A stretch of DNA of 34,652 bases from Acidimicrobiia bacterium (GCA_025359845.1 JANYDT010000074.1:1-34652), one strand, 5' to 3'. Shown: positions 22,305 through 30,666, numbered from the stretch's first letter. Made by a program: numbers and translations. Notes: generated by a model not told the origin, from the sequence alone.

Positions 22305-23977
22305 AGCCTCGTCCCGTCGACCAGAGTCCTCTCAGCCCACGGGCGCCCATAGCGCCGCTCCCAGATCTGGCGAGCCCCTCCAACCCAGTTGTCGCGACGA
22401 ATGCGATCGGGAAAGTCCGAAAGGTACGCTTGGAAACGATCGACGTCGGCATCGGTCCATTCGCCAACCTGCCGAAATGTCGTGACCCCGAGATCGCGGA
22501 GCCGCCGAGCCAGGACCGGTCCGATACCGATCAGGTCTTCGAGGTTGTCGGCCGGGACCGGGCCGTAATACGACGCTGGAGGCGCAGTGGGCGCTGAATA
22601 CGAAGCGCCCTGGGGCGGGTAACCAGAGATTGGGGGCGACGGTGCGGGGGCCGCAGGAGCGTAATAGCCCGACGGGGGAGGATTGGGGGAGTACTGCGGC
22701 GGGCCCGGGTTCGACTGAGGAAGGGCTCCGGCGGGCGGGAACAATGCCGCGCCGTACGAGGACGCGAAGGAGGCCGGTGTTCCGGCAAAACCCGAGGTCG
22801 CCCGTAGAACGGCGAGTTCGGCGGCCAGGCGGCCGAGTTCAGTCTGCGCCGCGTCGCAACGGAACCTTTCGTCGGACAAAGCCCGCTGCAGCTCGTACAC
22901 GTGGTTCTCTTGGCTGGATCGCAGGGCCGCCAGATCAGACGCGAGACGAGAATTGGCCGCATCGGCCGCCGCCGCGCGCGTACTCGCGTTGGCGATCGCC
23001 TGGACTGATTCGGCTCGAAACTGTTCATGGGTGTTTTGGAGGGAGACCAGCTGGGCCTGCGGTACGGCCCGCGCCTCGTCGGCCGCCCGTCGAGTGTCGT
23101 CCAACGCTCGTCTGGCGTCGTCCGCAGCGCGCTGAGCCTGCTCCAGTTCGGTGTTGCGCTGTTCTCCAGCCGATACCTGATCGCGAAGACGACCGGCCAC
23201 CGTCGCGAGTTCGAGTAAAGCGTTGTCGCGCTCCTCCTGTAGAGCCATCACTTGATCACCCGAAGCTGAATTCGAGAGTTTGCTCGCCAGATCGGCCCGC
23301 TCCCCCTCCGATCGAGCGAACTCCTTGCGTAGTCGCTCCAACTCGCTGGCCGCGTGCTCGGCGAGGGCTCGAGCTTGCTCGGATGCGTTGCGGGCACCCT
23401 CGACCTGGGCTCGGGCCCGCTCCACCTCTGTGCGGCCTAACTCGCGTTCCGCAGCCAACGAACGCTCGAGGTCGGAAATCCGGTTGGCTTGGTCTTGCGC
23501 AACGCCCGGATCACCGCCGAGTCCCGCGGCCACCCGGGCCTGAAGCCCGGAGCGCTCGGCTCGAAGCTGCTCGATCTCCGACAGCGCCCTATCGTGAGAA
23601 CTCCGTAAGGCCACGAACTCGGCCGGAACCTCGCTGGGAAGGCCGCCCCCGCCGCTGGCCAACCGACCCTGAAGCTCATTTACCGTCGTGAGCGCTGAGG
23701 TATGGGCAAACCGAGCTTGGTCGAGTTCGCCGTTACGCAACTCATGGACATTTGTCAGCTCGTCAAGTTTGGTTCGAAGCTGGGTGACTTCACCCTCACG
23801 ATTGCGGAGTTGAGCACTGAGCCTCGACGCTTCGGCGCGAGCCTGCGAAACATCTCCGCCGTCGGCGGCGTCGTCGAACTCGTCGTCGGCCCCGCCCCAA
23901 ATGAGCCAACCGACGACGACCCCGATGAGAAGGGCGACCAATATGAGAGGAACGAACTGGGAGACCAGATAGAACAA
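22301..23977 (-). CDS. Membrane-anchored coiled-coil protein with C-terminal helix-hairpin-helix domain
   Basis: The 558-residue protein has one N-terminal membrane helix (about 8-29, FVPLILVALLIGVVVGWLIW). A long Ala/Glu/Arg-rich coiled coil follows (about 45-395), then a Pro/Tyr/Ser-rich linker and a C-terminal domain starting DNLEDLIGIGPVLARRLRDL, a helix-hairpin-helix motif of the DUF4332/HHH_5 kind, ending DNWVGGARQIWERRYG. Such HHH domains in membrane proteins are often linked to OmpA-type genes in this phylum; whether they bind DNA is unclear. TTG (23975-23977) is the start, with an excellent AGGAG site five bases upstream. It heads the coupled envelope operon. Confidence 0.8.
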   Translation of the reverse strand: MFYLVSQFVPLILVALLIGVVVGWLIWGGADDEFDDAADGGDVSQARAEASRLSAQLRNREGEVTQLRTKLDELTNVHELRNGELDQARFAHTSALTTVNELQGRLASGGGGLPSEVPAEFVALRSSHDRALSEIEQLRAERSGLQARVAAGLGGDPGVAQDQANRISDLERSLAAERELGRTEVERARAQVEGARNASEQARALAEHAASELERLRKEFARSEGERADLASKLSNSASGDQVMALQEERDNALLELATVAGRLRDQVSAGEQRNTELEQAQRAADDARRALDDTRRAADEARAVPQAQLVSLQNTHEQFRAESVQAIANASTRAAAADAANSRLASDLAALRSSQENHVYELQRALSDERFRCDAAQTELGRLAAELAVLRATSGFAGTPASFASSYGAALFPPAGALPQSNPGPPQYSPNPPPSGYYAPAAPAPSPPISGYPPQGASYSAPTAPPASYYGPVPADNLEDLIGIGPVLARRLRDLGVTTFRQVGEWTDADVDRFQAYLSDFPDRIRRDNWVGGARQIWERRYGRPWAERTLVDGTRL

Positions 23978-24087
23978 TGCGACTCCTAGGCGCGAGGAAC
24001 AGCCGAAAACGCGATCTTAGTTCGCCCAGGGCATCGACCCTTGATCCCCTCCATCGTCGCCGGCAACAGTCGTGGGGACTCGGCTCA

Positions 24088-25077
24088 CTACATCCACGGT
24101 GCGAGCGCCTCGGCCATCGTGTGGAGCTCGTCTTCGACGTTGCCTACGGGTTGGAAGGCGATCTCGGTGACACCTGCGGTGATCATGCTCTCGACGTGCG
24201 CCCGCACCTGATCGACGGTGCCGGTGAGCGGCGTGAGCGACGCGGCGGCTTCGGGCGTGACGACCTGTCGATCAACGTCGTTCATCACCGTGAGGTGCCC
24301 CTCGTGGAGCACGAGATGGCGAGTGTCGTCTGGGATGACACGGACGAGCTCCACGAAGGTCGCCGAATTGGGGAGCGTCCCGAGCCGATCATCGTTCTGC
24401 TCGAGGAGTGCGTGGTAGGCGACGGCGGCCGTGGCACCGGCCGTCTCCCAGACGCGTGGCGAGTCGATCGTCTCGCCGTCGCGCACCACGGTGCCGAAGC
24501 CGAGAAGGGTCACCGATGGTAGGCCAGCGTATGAATGCTCCGCACGTGGACGCGACGTGAACACACCGAGGCCGAGGCCGGCTGCGGTCTCGAGTCCCTT
24601 GGGTCCGTTGACGCCGAGCACCCATCGGACATCCATCGGACGAGCTGGCGCCTGCCCGGGCGCATGGAGCATCCGGGTCAAATGACCGTCGATCTCCACG
24701 GTCTCGCCGTGGAGAAGTCGTTGGATCGTGTCGATGTGGCCCGCCATGTCGGCCCATCGCAACGGCTTTTGGCCCATTGCTCGACGTCCCGTGAAGCCCG
24801 TGCCGGCACCGACCACGACGCGCTCCGCGCCGACGAGGCTCACGAGGTGCGCGATCGCCGAGGCGGTCACCATGGGATGTCGCAACGACGGGATGAGTAC
24901 GCCTGGTCCGAGCTTGATGCGCGTCGTTCTGACCGCGGCCAGACCGAGCGTCATCCACACATCGAGTTGCAGCGCCGGAGTGTCGTAGACCCACGCAGTG
25001 TCGTAACCAAGCTGCTCCGCGAGTTCGATGTGGCGCGGCGAGTCGGGGACAGGCGGGAACGCGCACGAGATTCGCAT
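24088..25077 (-). CDS. LLM-class (F420-type) flavin/deazaflavin oxidoreductase
   Basis: The 329-residue protein has the bacterial-luciferase TIM-barrel pattern: HIELAEQLGYDTAWVYDTPALQ near the start, TTRIKLGPGVLIPSLRHP, AIAHLVSLVGAERVVVGAGTGFTGRRAMG and TGTVDQVRAHVESMITAGVTEIAFQPVG at the end (quoted in parts). Length and motifs fit actinobacterial F420-dependent LLM enzymes, which reduce or oxidise small organic substrates. The substrate cannot be told. It is probably its own transcript, 110 bp upstream of the envelope operon in the same direction. Confidence 0.85.
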   Translation of the reverse strand: MRISCAFPPVPDSPRHIELAEQLGYDTAWVYDTPALQLDVWMTLGLAAVRTTRIKLGPGVLIPSLRHPMVTASAIAHLVSLVGAERVVVGAGTGFTGRRAMGQKPLRWADMAGHIDTIQRLLHGETVEIDGHLTRMLHAPGQAPARPMDVRWVLGVNGPKGLETAAGLGLGVFTSRPRAEHSYAGLPSVTLLGFGTVVRDGETIDSPRVWETAGATAAVAYHALLEQNDDRLGTLPNSATFVELVRVIPDDTRHLVLHEGHLTVMNDVDRQVVTPEAAASLTPLTGTVDQVRAHVESMITAGVTEIAFQPVGNVEDELHTMAEALAPWM

Positions 25078-25144
25078 CGCCCTTTCTTACTCGCCCCCTC
25101 CAAGCCTCAGGACAGCCGACCCGGATGGCGTTGCCATATGTGAC

Positions 25145-25150
25145 TATAAT
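25145..25150 (+). promoter_or_regulatory. Consensus -10 box of the toxin-antitoxin remnant
   Basis: A perfect TATAAT lies seven bases before the antitoxin ATG at 25158. The transcript would start almost at the ATG. The promoter seems to have survived although the antitoxin has not, so the toxin may still be transcribed. Confidence 0.55.
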
Positions 25151-25157
25151 TCAGGTC

Positions 25158-25239
25158 ATGTCCGAGACGCTGTCGCTCGCCGAGTGAAGGCGATGTGGTC
25201 ACCGGCGATGAGCTTCGGACCAAGTATCTGAAGCGATGA
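25158..25239 (+). pseudogene. Antitoxin gene remnant with internal deletion (Phd/RelB type)
   Basis: The first nine codons read MSETLSLAE, the typical start of actinobacterial Phd/RelB-type antitoxins, and then a TGA follows (25185-25187). From 25186 in the next frame a normal antitoxin ending is readable, EGDVVTGDELRTKYLKR, whose stop TGA (25237-25239) overlaps the toxin ATG as ATGA. The roughly 60 or more residues expected in between, including the DNA-binding and most toxin-binding parts, are missing and the two ends are out of frame. It is best read as a deletion remnant of an antitoxin. Confidence 0.7.
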
Positions 25240-25514
25240 GAGACGGCCCTCAGTACGGGCTCCGCGTCACCGGTCCGGCCGAACCCCAGCTGGGCCGCAT
25301 CACCGAAGAGACAGCCGCCGCAATCGTGGAGTTCATGCTTGGCCCGTTGCTCGACAACCCCCGTCGCGTGGGCGGACCCCTCCAACGGGAGCTGGCCGGG
25401 CTGTTCTCGGCTCGTCGCGGTGCCTATCGATTGGTGTGCGAGATCCTCGAGGACGAAGCCCTGGTTGTCGTGCACCGCATCGACCACCGCGCGACGGTCT
25501 ACCGACCTCGCTGA
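25236..25514 (+). CDS. RelE/ParE-like toxin
   Basis: The 92-residue protein has the RelE-type mRNA-interferase pattern: YGLRVTGPAEPQLGRI at the start, PRRVGGPLQRELAGLFSARRGAYRLV in the middle (quoted in parts), and VVHRIDHRATVYRPR at the end, with the basic residues used in catalysis. The ATG overlaps the old antitoxin stop. The reading frame is complete, which is surprising because the partner antitoxin is gutted. Either the toxin is tamed by an antitoxin elsewhere, is poorly translated without coupling, or carries an inactivating change. Confidence 0.8.
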   Translation: MRDGPQYGLRVTGPAEPQLGRITEETAAAIVEFMLGPLLDNPRRVGGPLQRELAGLFSARRGAYRLVCEILEDEALVVVHRIDHRATVYRPR

Positions 25515-25584
25515 CGTTCAAGGAGGTCTTGGCCCCCCCGGTCACGTGCGGACACCTATCGAGCGACAATCCTCGACTTGGCAG

Positions 25585-25612
25585 CGGACAAATCTCGACT
25601 TTGCGGTAAGAT
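25585..25612 (+). promoter_or_regulatory. Possible promoter of the DUF4143 ATPase gene
   Basis: CGGACA (25585-25590) and TAAGAT (25607-25612) are separated by 16 bases. The ATG lies nine bases after the -10 box, so little or no leader would be made. Confidence 0.4.
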
Positions 25613-25621
25613 CTGGGCCCA

Positions 25622-26884
25622 ATGAGCGGCCTGGTCATCGCGAGACAAAGTCTCGACCTAGTGACACGAGCCATGGATTCTTTCCGGGTGGTCGTTCTGA
25701 ACGGTCCGCGGCAGGCGGGGAAATCCACCCTCGTCGAACTTCTCCACGAACAGATCGGGGGTACTCGGATCACCCTTGACGATCGCGATGTGCTCCGCAC
25801 TGCGCGGACTGATCCCGGAGGTCTTGTCGCCGAGGCCACGTTTCCGATGATGATCGACGAGGTTCAGCGTGGCGGCGACCCACTCGTACTCGCGATCAAA
25901 GTAGACGTCGACCGGCACGGATTCGAAAACGGCCGCTACGTCCTCGCCGGTTCGTCACGGTTCCTCACGATACCGTCGCTCAGCGAATCGCTGGCCGGAC
26001 GGGCCCGCATCATCGAACTCTGGCCCCTGACACAGGCAGAAATAGCGCCCGTCCGGACGAGCTTCATCGACGCACTGTTCGGCGAGGCGAACGACGCTCG
26101 CTCGCTCCCGGCCGAGCCCGTAGTACGGAAAGCCTTGTTCGAGCGCCTGGCCATCGGCGGCTTTCCAGCGGTACGCAGAATCCCGTCCTCACGCGATCGC
26201 GACGACTGGTTCAGCGACTACCTGACGACGCTGCTCCAGCGAGACCTCGCCCAAGTTCGCTCACCTCGCCGTGTCGTCGATCTCCCGCGTCTACTCCGCC
26301 TTCTCGCACAACGAACCGCTAACGAACTCGTGGTCGCTCCACTTTCTTCAGATCTCGGGCTCACCGCGGATACGGTCAAGGACTACATCGGGTTGTTCGA
26401 ATCGATCTTCTTTCATCACACCATTCCGGCCTGGACCCCCGGCGGAACCGGACGTGTCGTGCATCGACCGAAACTGCACGTCGTCGACTCAGGTATCGCA
26501 TGCCACCTCCACGGGCTCGGCGTGGATCAACTCGCAAGGGCGGGCAACACCGCAGCCGGCGCGCTGCTCGAATCCTTCGTAGTCGGCGAAATCCAACGCC
26601 ACATCCCCTGGAGCATGGAACGCCCAAACCTGCACCACTACCGCGACAAAGCACAGCGGGAGATCGATGTGGTACTTGAGACCCGCGACGGTCGGGTCGC
26701 GGCTATCGAAGTCAAGGCCGCTCGAGACGTCGACGACGACGACTTCCGTCACCTCCGATGGTTCCGGGACACTCTCGGCGAGCGATTCGTGAGCGGGGTC
26801 GTCCTCCATCTCGGCGAACGGACACTCCCCGCCGGAGACCGGCTCACGAGCATGCCCGTCTCCGCGCTCTGGACGGGTACGTAG
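25622..26884 (+). CDS. ATP-binding protein, AAA + DUF4143
   Basis: The 420-residue protein has Walker A LNGPRQAGKSTLVE (about residues 25-40), Walker B FPMMIDEVQR, and a sensor-like YVLAGSSRFL. A winged-helix middle (around LLRLLAQRTANELVV) is followed by a DUF4143 C-terminal part with the nuclease-like strand pattern REIDVVLETRDGRVAAIEVK. These standalone ATPases are common in bacteria and archaea. Their role is unclear; a link to DNA or to toxin-antitoxin regions is often suggested. The frame is intact. It stands alone between the toxin gene and the frameshifted methyltransferase. Confidence 0.88.
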   Translation: MSGLVIARQSLDLVTRAMDSFRVVVLNGPRQAGKSTLVELLHEQIGGTRITLDDRDVLRTARTDPGGLVAEATFPMMIDEVQRGGDPLVLAIKVDVDRHGFENGRYVLAGSSRFLTIPSLSESLAGRARIIELWPLTQAEIAPVRTSFIDALFGEANDARSLPAEPVVRKALFERLAIGGFPAVRRIPSSRDRDDWFSDYLTTLLQRDLAQVRSPRRVVDLPRLLRLLAQRTANELVVAPLSSDLGLTADTVKDYIGLFESIFFHHTIPAWTPGGTGRVVHRPKLHVVDSGIACHLHGLGVDQLARAGNTAAGALLESFVVGEIQRHIPWSMERPNLHHYRDKAQREIDVVLETRDGRVAAIEVKAARDVDDDDFRHLRWFRDTLGERFVSGVVLHLGERTLPAGDRLTSMPVSALWTGT

Positions 26885-26995
26885 TCCGGCCGGCGAGGAA
26901 TGCAGTGACCACATCCACTCCCATGCCGTCGTCGTGAACTCGTCGACCACGAAAATCTGGGGAGCGGCGACGATCCGGATGGAAAGCTTCACCAG

Positions 26996-27730
26996 ATGAC
27001 GAATGGAATCTTCGACGAGCGAGTTGCCGACCTGTACGACAAGCACGCGTCGGAGATGTACGTAGACGCGGTGTTGGTGCCGACTGTCGAGTTTCTGGCC
27101 GGACTCGCGGGCGACGGTAGAGCGCTGGAGTTCGCCATCGGTACTGGACGGGTGGCCCTCCCACTCCGTGCCATGGGCGTCGATGTCTCGGGCATCGAAT
27201 TGTCCCGACCGATGGTCGCTCAAATGCTCACAAAGCAAGGCGCGGAACGTATCCCGGTCACGATCGGCGATATGGCCACGACTCGGGTCGATGGCAGGTT
27301 CCGGCTCGTCTATCTCGTCTACAACACGATCGGGAACCTGCTCACGCAGGACGAGCAGGTCGAGTGCTTTTGCAACGCCGCCGCCCATCTCGAACCGGGA
27401 GGGACATTCGTCATCGAGGTCGTCGTCCCATCGCTGCGTCGGCTACCACCCCGGCGAGTCCTTCGTTCCGTTTGACGTCACCGCGGGTCACCTGGGCATC
27501 GACGAATACGACGTCGCCAACCAGACTCTGATCTCGCATCGCTACTGGATCTCCGACGGTCGTGCGACAACCTTCGACTCGCCGCACCGCTACGCCTGGC
27601 CCGCCGAATACGACCTCATGCACGGCTCGCTGGGATGAAGTTGCGCGAGCGCTGGGGCAACTGGCACCGCGAACCCTTCACCAGCAAGAGCACCTCGCAC
27701 CTCTCGGTCTGGGAGAAACCATTGCTGTAG
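26996..27730 (+). pseudogene. SAM-dependent methyltransferase with two compensating frameshifts
   Basis: The first part (26996 to about 27450) has a class I methyltransferase core: GRALEFAIGTGRVALPL for SAM binding, DVSGIELSRPMV, and YLVYNTIGNLLTQDEQV. The frame then breaks at a CCCC run (27449-27452); with three C the protein continues as RRLPPGESFVPFDV. The middle part reads in the next frame to 27620, where one base is missing after ATG; restoring it gives DLMARLAGMKLRERW, running to the TAG at 27728-27730 (WGNWHREPFTSKSTSH before the end). The total length fits an intact homologue of about 245 residues. It is either a recent pseudogene or two single-base sequence errors. Confidence 0.72.
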
Positions 27731-27749
27731 GGCCCCGCCGGTCCAAGAA

Positions 27750-27770
27750 GCGGATCGGATCGAGATCCGC
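27750..27770 (+). terminator. Hairpin after the methyltransferase gene
   Basis: GCGGATC (27750-27756) and GATCCGC (27764-27770) form a perfect 7-bp stem with a 7-base loop, 20 bases after the stop codon. There is no U tract, which is common for terminators in high-GC actinomycetes. Confidence 0.4.
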
Positions 27771-27854
27771 GTAATGGACAACTCGTCTGACTAGCGCACT
27801 CAATCGGGCTGTAACGGGCCGCTCCGTGGCCGCGGTGGCGCCGAACGACGGGCT

Positions 27855-28469
27855 CTACAGACTCGTGAGCATGCGAACGATGGTTGCCTGCTCCGCTTTG
27901 GCTGCGGGTGAGCCGCTTCCGCCGCGTCCGGTCGTCCAGCCGGCGAGCATGATCGCGGTTGAGCCGGCGTCATTTGCGCGGTGCCGGTCTGCACCGGCGT
28001 CAAGCAGCGCTCGGACTGCTGCTGAACATCGGTTACGGACGGCTCGGTGCAACGGCGTGACTCCTCCAGCAGCGACGGCGTCGGGGTCGGCGCCTGCCTC
28101 GATGAGGTAGCTCACCATTGCGGTTTGGGCATGGGGGTTCCAGGTGCTTGACCCGGGATTTCCGTTGACCGCCGAGTGGATCGGCTGGCCGCGTCGACGG
28201 TTTTGAGCGCCGACGTCAGCTCCGGCCGCGATGAGGTCGCGTGCCAGGACAACGTCGTACGCGGCTGCGGCAACGTGGAGCAAGGTGTCGCCGGCGTAGA
28301 GCTGCAGAAGACATGCCGGAAGGAAGAATTCTTCCGAGATTTCTCTCGTGGCGCTGCGTTCAATTCGCGCTGTCGCCACTCCCGGTGTCGTCCGTAGAAC
28401 TCGCGCCACGTCAGCGCGTCGCCCATCGTCGATCATTTGCATGATGTTGCGAAGGGCCCGATCATCCAC
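27855..28469 (-). CDS. Ankyrin-repeat protein
   Basis: The 204-residue protein has about four ankyrin repeats. It shows GDTLLHVAAAAYDVVLARDL followed by IAAGADVGAQN, then RGQPIHSAVNG, a third unit ending LIEAGADPDAVAAGG, and VTPLHRAVRNRCSAAVRALLDAGADRHRAND (quoted in parts). No signal peptide or catalytic domain is seen; such proteins mediate protein-protein contacts. The start is GTG (28467-28469). An ATG nine codons further in (MQMIDDG) is an alternative. It faces the methyltransferase pseudogene end to end and is divergent from the VOC gene. Confidence 0.82.
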   Translation of the reverse strand: MDDRALRNIMQMIDDGRRADVARVLRTTPGVATARIERSATREISEEFFLPACLLQLYAGDTLLHVAAAAYDVVLARDLIAAGADVGAQNRRRGQPIHSAVNGNPGSSTWNPHAQTAMVSYLIEAGADPDAVAAGGVTPLHRAVRNRCSAAVRALLDAGADRHRANDAGSTAIMLAGWTTGRGGSGSPAAKAEQATIVRMLTSL

Positions 28470-28636
28470 CTGAGAAATCGTAGCAACCAGGGCTCAAGAT
28501 CCGTCCCTGAAGTCGAGTGGTCGCGCTGGTTCACCGTCGGCCCCGCCGACCGGCCCGGCACGTCGATTTCCGGGCTTCCCGTTCGTCATTAAGCTCGACA
28601 AGACACACGGGTCGATCCGACCCCACGACTTCAGGA

Positions 28637-28999
28637 GTGACAATATCCGGCTCTTCCACCCTGGGAATCAAGACCGTCTTGCATCCCGTGTCCGACCTGG
28701 CGGCGGCCAAGGCGGTGTACGTCGCCTTGCTCGGCGTCGCGCCGCAGACCGACGAGTCCTACTACGTCGGCTTCGAGGCCGAGGGCCAGCACATCGGGCT
28801 GGTGCCGGGCGGCGGACCGCAGGGCATGACTTCACCGGTGGCCTACTGGCACGTGTCGGACATCGAGGCGAAGCTGGCCGAGGTGACCGCCGCGGGTGCC
28901 ACCGTGAAGGAGCCCGCGCACGACGTCGGTGGCGGCCGCCTGGTGGCCACCGTCACCGACCCCGATGGCAACGTCCTCGGGCTGATTCAGGACCGATGA
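28637..28999 (+). CDS. VOC (glyoxalase/bleomycin-resistance) family protein
   Basis: The 120-residue protein has one vicinal-oxygen-chelate unit: LGIKTVLHPVSDLAAAKAVY, YYVGFEAEGQHIGLVPGG, VAYWHVSDIEAKLAEVTAAG and the end VTDPDGNVLGLIQDR. Members bind a metal and act on or sequester small molecules; no substrate can be told. The frame is open 40 codons further upstream, but that part does not look like the family, and GTG at 28637 gives the usual length. The AGGA just before this GTG is too close for an ideal ribosome site. Confidence 0.8.
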   Translation: MTISGSSTLGIKTVLHPVSDLAAAKAVYVALLGVAPQTDESYYVGFEAEGQHIGLVPGGGPQGMTSPVAYWHVSDIEAKLAEVTAAGATVKEPAHDVGGGRLVATVTDPDGNVLGLIQDR

Positions 29000-29396
29000 A
29001 GGGAAAGCCGGTTGCCAATTGAATTCGCGCTTTGCCTTCGCGTTCGACGCGCGCGCTGTTCATTCATGTAGTAAACCCGCATGTCGCCGAACTTCTGCCG
29101 GGCCAAGGACTCGTCCATGTGGCCGGGTGCGGGTGCATCGAGAAGCTTTGCAGCGAACGGCAGCCATTCGCTCAATCGAGCCGGCGAATCAACAACGATG
29201 TTGTAGATTCCGCTTGCTTCGTGCGCCACAATCTTGACCGTTGCCGCCGCAGCGTCACGCAGATCGATGAACGAATAGGTCCCGGCACCGGCGCCCACGA
29301 TCGGTATCGTGCCCCGTGCGAATGGCGCGCGGAATGGTGTCTTCGGGGTCGTAGCTCGTCCCGGGGCCGTAGAACCATCCGTAGCGGAGGACGCTG
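29000..29396 (-). pseudogene. NAD-dependent epimerase/dehydratase fragment, frameshifted
   Basis: The middle and C-terminal part of an extended-SDR epimerase is readable in pieces: LRYGWFYGPGTSYDPED in one frame, then GTIPIVGAGAGTYSFIDLRD, GIYNIVVDSPARLSEWLPF and FGDMRVYYMNEQR in another, and EFNWQPAFPSS in a third. The first break is at CCCC (29312-29315), where one base fewer restores RTGTIPIVG. The second is near 29051, where one added base restores EQRGASNAKAKREF. The N-terminal Rossmann half is absent and the C-terminus ends at the stop of the VOC gene. This is a decayed fragment. Confidence 0.72.
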
Positions 29397-29504
29397 CCGG
29401 ACATTTCCGGTGTCGGTGCCGCCGAGGATGATCGCGTCGCTCGGATGCCGTCTTGGCCATACTCGACTGCGGTGACCTTGGTCAAGTTGCACGAGTCCGG
29501 CCTT
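29397..29504 (-). pseudogene. Short-chain dehydrogenase (SDR) fragment
   Basis: About 36 codons of a classical SDR are readable: KAGLVQL in one frame, LTKVTAVEYGQDGIRA in the next, and AIILGGTDTGNVRQ back in the first. Together they resemble the family stretch from the catalytic YxxxK helix (KAG after the Tyr) through the GIRVNAILPGGTDT-like loop. One extra base (CAACTTGACC) and one missing base (GCGACGCG) break the frame. The fragment begins exactly at the 20-bp tandem repeat and runs into the epimerase fragment, so two unrelated gene pieces are joined. Confidence 0.55.
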
Positions 29505-29540
29505 CAGCACTGTCAAGGAGCCTTCAGCACTGTCAAGGAG
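29501..29540. repeat. Perfect 20-bp tandem duplication
   Basis: CCTTCAGCACTGTCAAGGAG occurs twice head to tail (29501-29520, 29521-29540) with no mismatch. It marks the edge of the SDR fragment and lies next to an inverted repeat. Confidence 0.9.
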
Positions 29541-29572
29541 ATGGTCCCCGAGTTCAATGGACTTGGGACCAT
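29541..29572. repeat. 8-bp perfect inverted repeat
   Basis: ATGGTCCC (29541-29548) and GGGACCAT (29565-29572) are exact reverse complements with a 16-base spacer. They start right after the tandem duplication. It may be a hairpin at a deletion or insertion scar, or a terminator for the fragments. Confidence 0.6.
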
Positions 29573-29656
29573 CCCGACATCGTCCTCTTCTCATGGGTGT
29601 GGCGTCGTTGGAGGTGGGTCGCGTGCTCCGGGGTCGCCGAGGGCTAACGTGCTTCG

Positions 29657-30505
29657 ATGGCCGCCGATCTGAGTGACGAGAGAGCGTTCTGGGAGAAGCG
29701 AGCGGCAGCCTGGGAACGGCGCATCGAGGCTCTCAACTTGTTCTCCGACGACTACGGCGTTCCGGCCATGGACGCACTGGGCGTCCGAGCGGGAGACCGG
29801 GTCGTCGACATCGGGTGCGGGCCGGGCACCACAGCAGTCGAGTTGGCGCGGCGGGTGGGACCGGCCGGTGAAGTGGTCGCCCTGGATATCTCCGAGGCCA
29901 TGATCGACGCAGCACGACGACGGGCTGGCCGGGCCGAGGCGACGAACCTCCGCTGCGTGGTTCATGACCTCGAAGCCGGTCCGATCGAGGAGAGCTTCGA
30001 CGCCGCCTTTTCGCGCTTCGGCGTGATGTTCTTTCCTGCACCCGAGCGGGCGTTCGCGAACATCGCCCGTTCATTGCGACCGGGCGGCAGGTTCTCCTGC
30101 TGCGTGTGGGGTCCCGTGGGGGACAACCCTTGGATGTTCGTCCCGACGCTCGCTTCGGCCGGCGTGCTCGGCGCCAACCTCACGCTGCCGGGACCGGGCG
30201 AGCCTGGCCCGTTCTCGCTGGCCGACCCTGACCGCTTCGAGTCGCTCCTTGCGAACGCCGGGTTCAACAACATCGTCGTGACCCCGGTGAACAGCAGCCG
30301 CGTCATCACGACAGCGCACGCCAACGACGAGGTCCGCACTCTCCTCGAGGTCGGACCGGTGGGCGAGGCATTCGACGGTGCCGACGGGGCCACCCGCCAG
30401 CGGGCGATCGATTCCGTCATCGACGCGATCGAACCGTTCCGGGACGGCGAGGGCTGGCGGCTCGCAGGCTCGGCAATCGTCGTGAGCGCCACCTCGAACG
30501 CCTAA
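29657..30505 (+). CDS. SAM-dependent class I methyltransferase (UbiE-like)
   Basis: The 282-residue protein has an intact methyltransferase core: VVDIGCGPGTTAVELARRVG (motif I), VVALDISEAMIDAARRRAG (motif II), FDAAFSRFGVMFFPAPERAF (post-II) and IARSLRPGGRFSCCVWG (motif III). The C-terminal part (DRFESLLANAGFNNIVVTPV onward) fits the UbiE/YcgJ-like group acting on small molecules. The substrate is unknown. TAACGT lies about eight bases before the ATG, so a leaderless start is possible. It is unrelated in sequence to the broken methyltransferase at 26996. Confidence 0.85.
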   Translation: MAADLSDERAFWEKRAAAWERRIEALNLFSDDYGVPAMDALGVRAGDRVVDIGCGPGTTAVELARRVGPAGEVVALDISEAMIDAARRRAGRAEATNLRCVVHDLEAGPIEESFDAAFSRFGVMFFPAPERAFANIARSLRPGGRFSCCVWGPVGDNPWMFVPTLASAGVLGANLTLPGPGEPGPFSLADPDRFESLLANAGFNNIVVTPVNSSRVITTAHANDEVRTLLEVGPVGEAFDGADGATRQRAIDSVIDAIEPFRDGEGWRLAGSAIVVSATSNA

Positions 30506-30666
30506 CCGCACTTGTTCACCACATCTTCGGTCCATCGCCTTCGCTCGGATGTCATCCGCCCGTGGCCGGCCTATCGTGCGTTCGACACGCTCGAGGTCGA
30601 CGCGCTGCCGCAGCGGGTGACCGGTTCGTCGCTCACACAGCGGCCCCGCTAACAGAAGAAGACACG

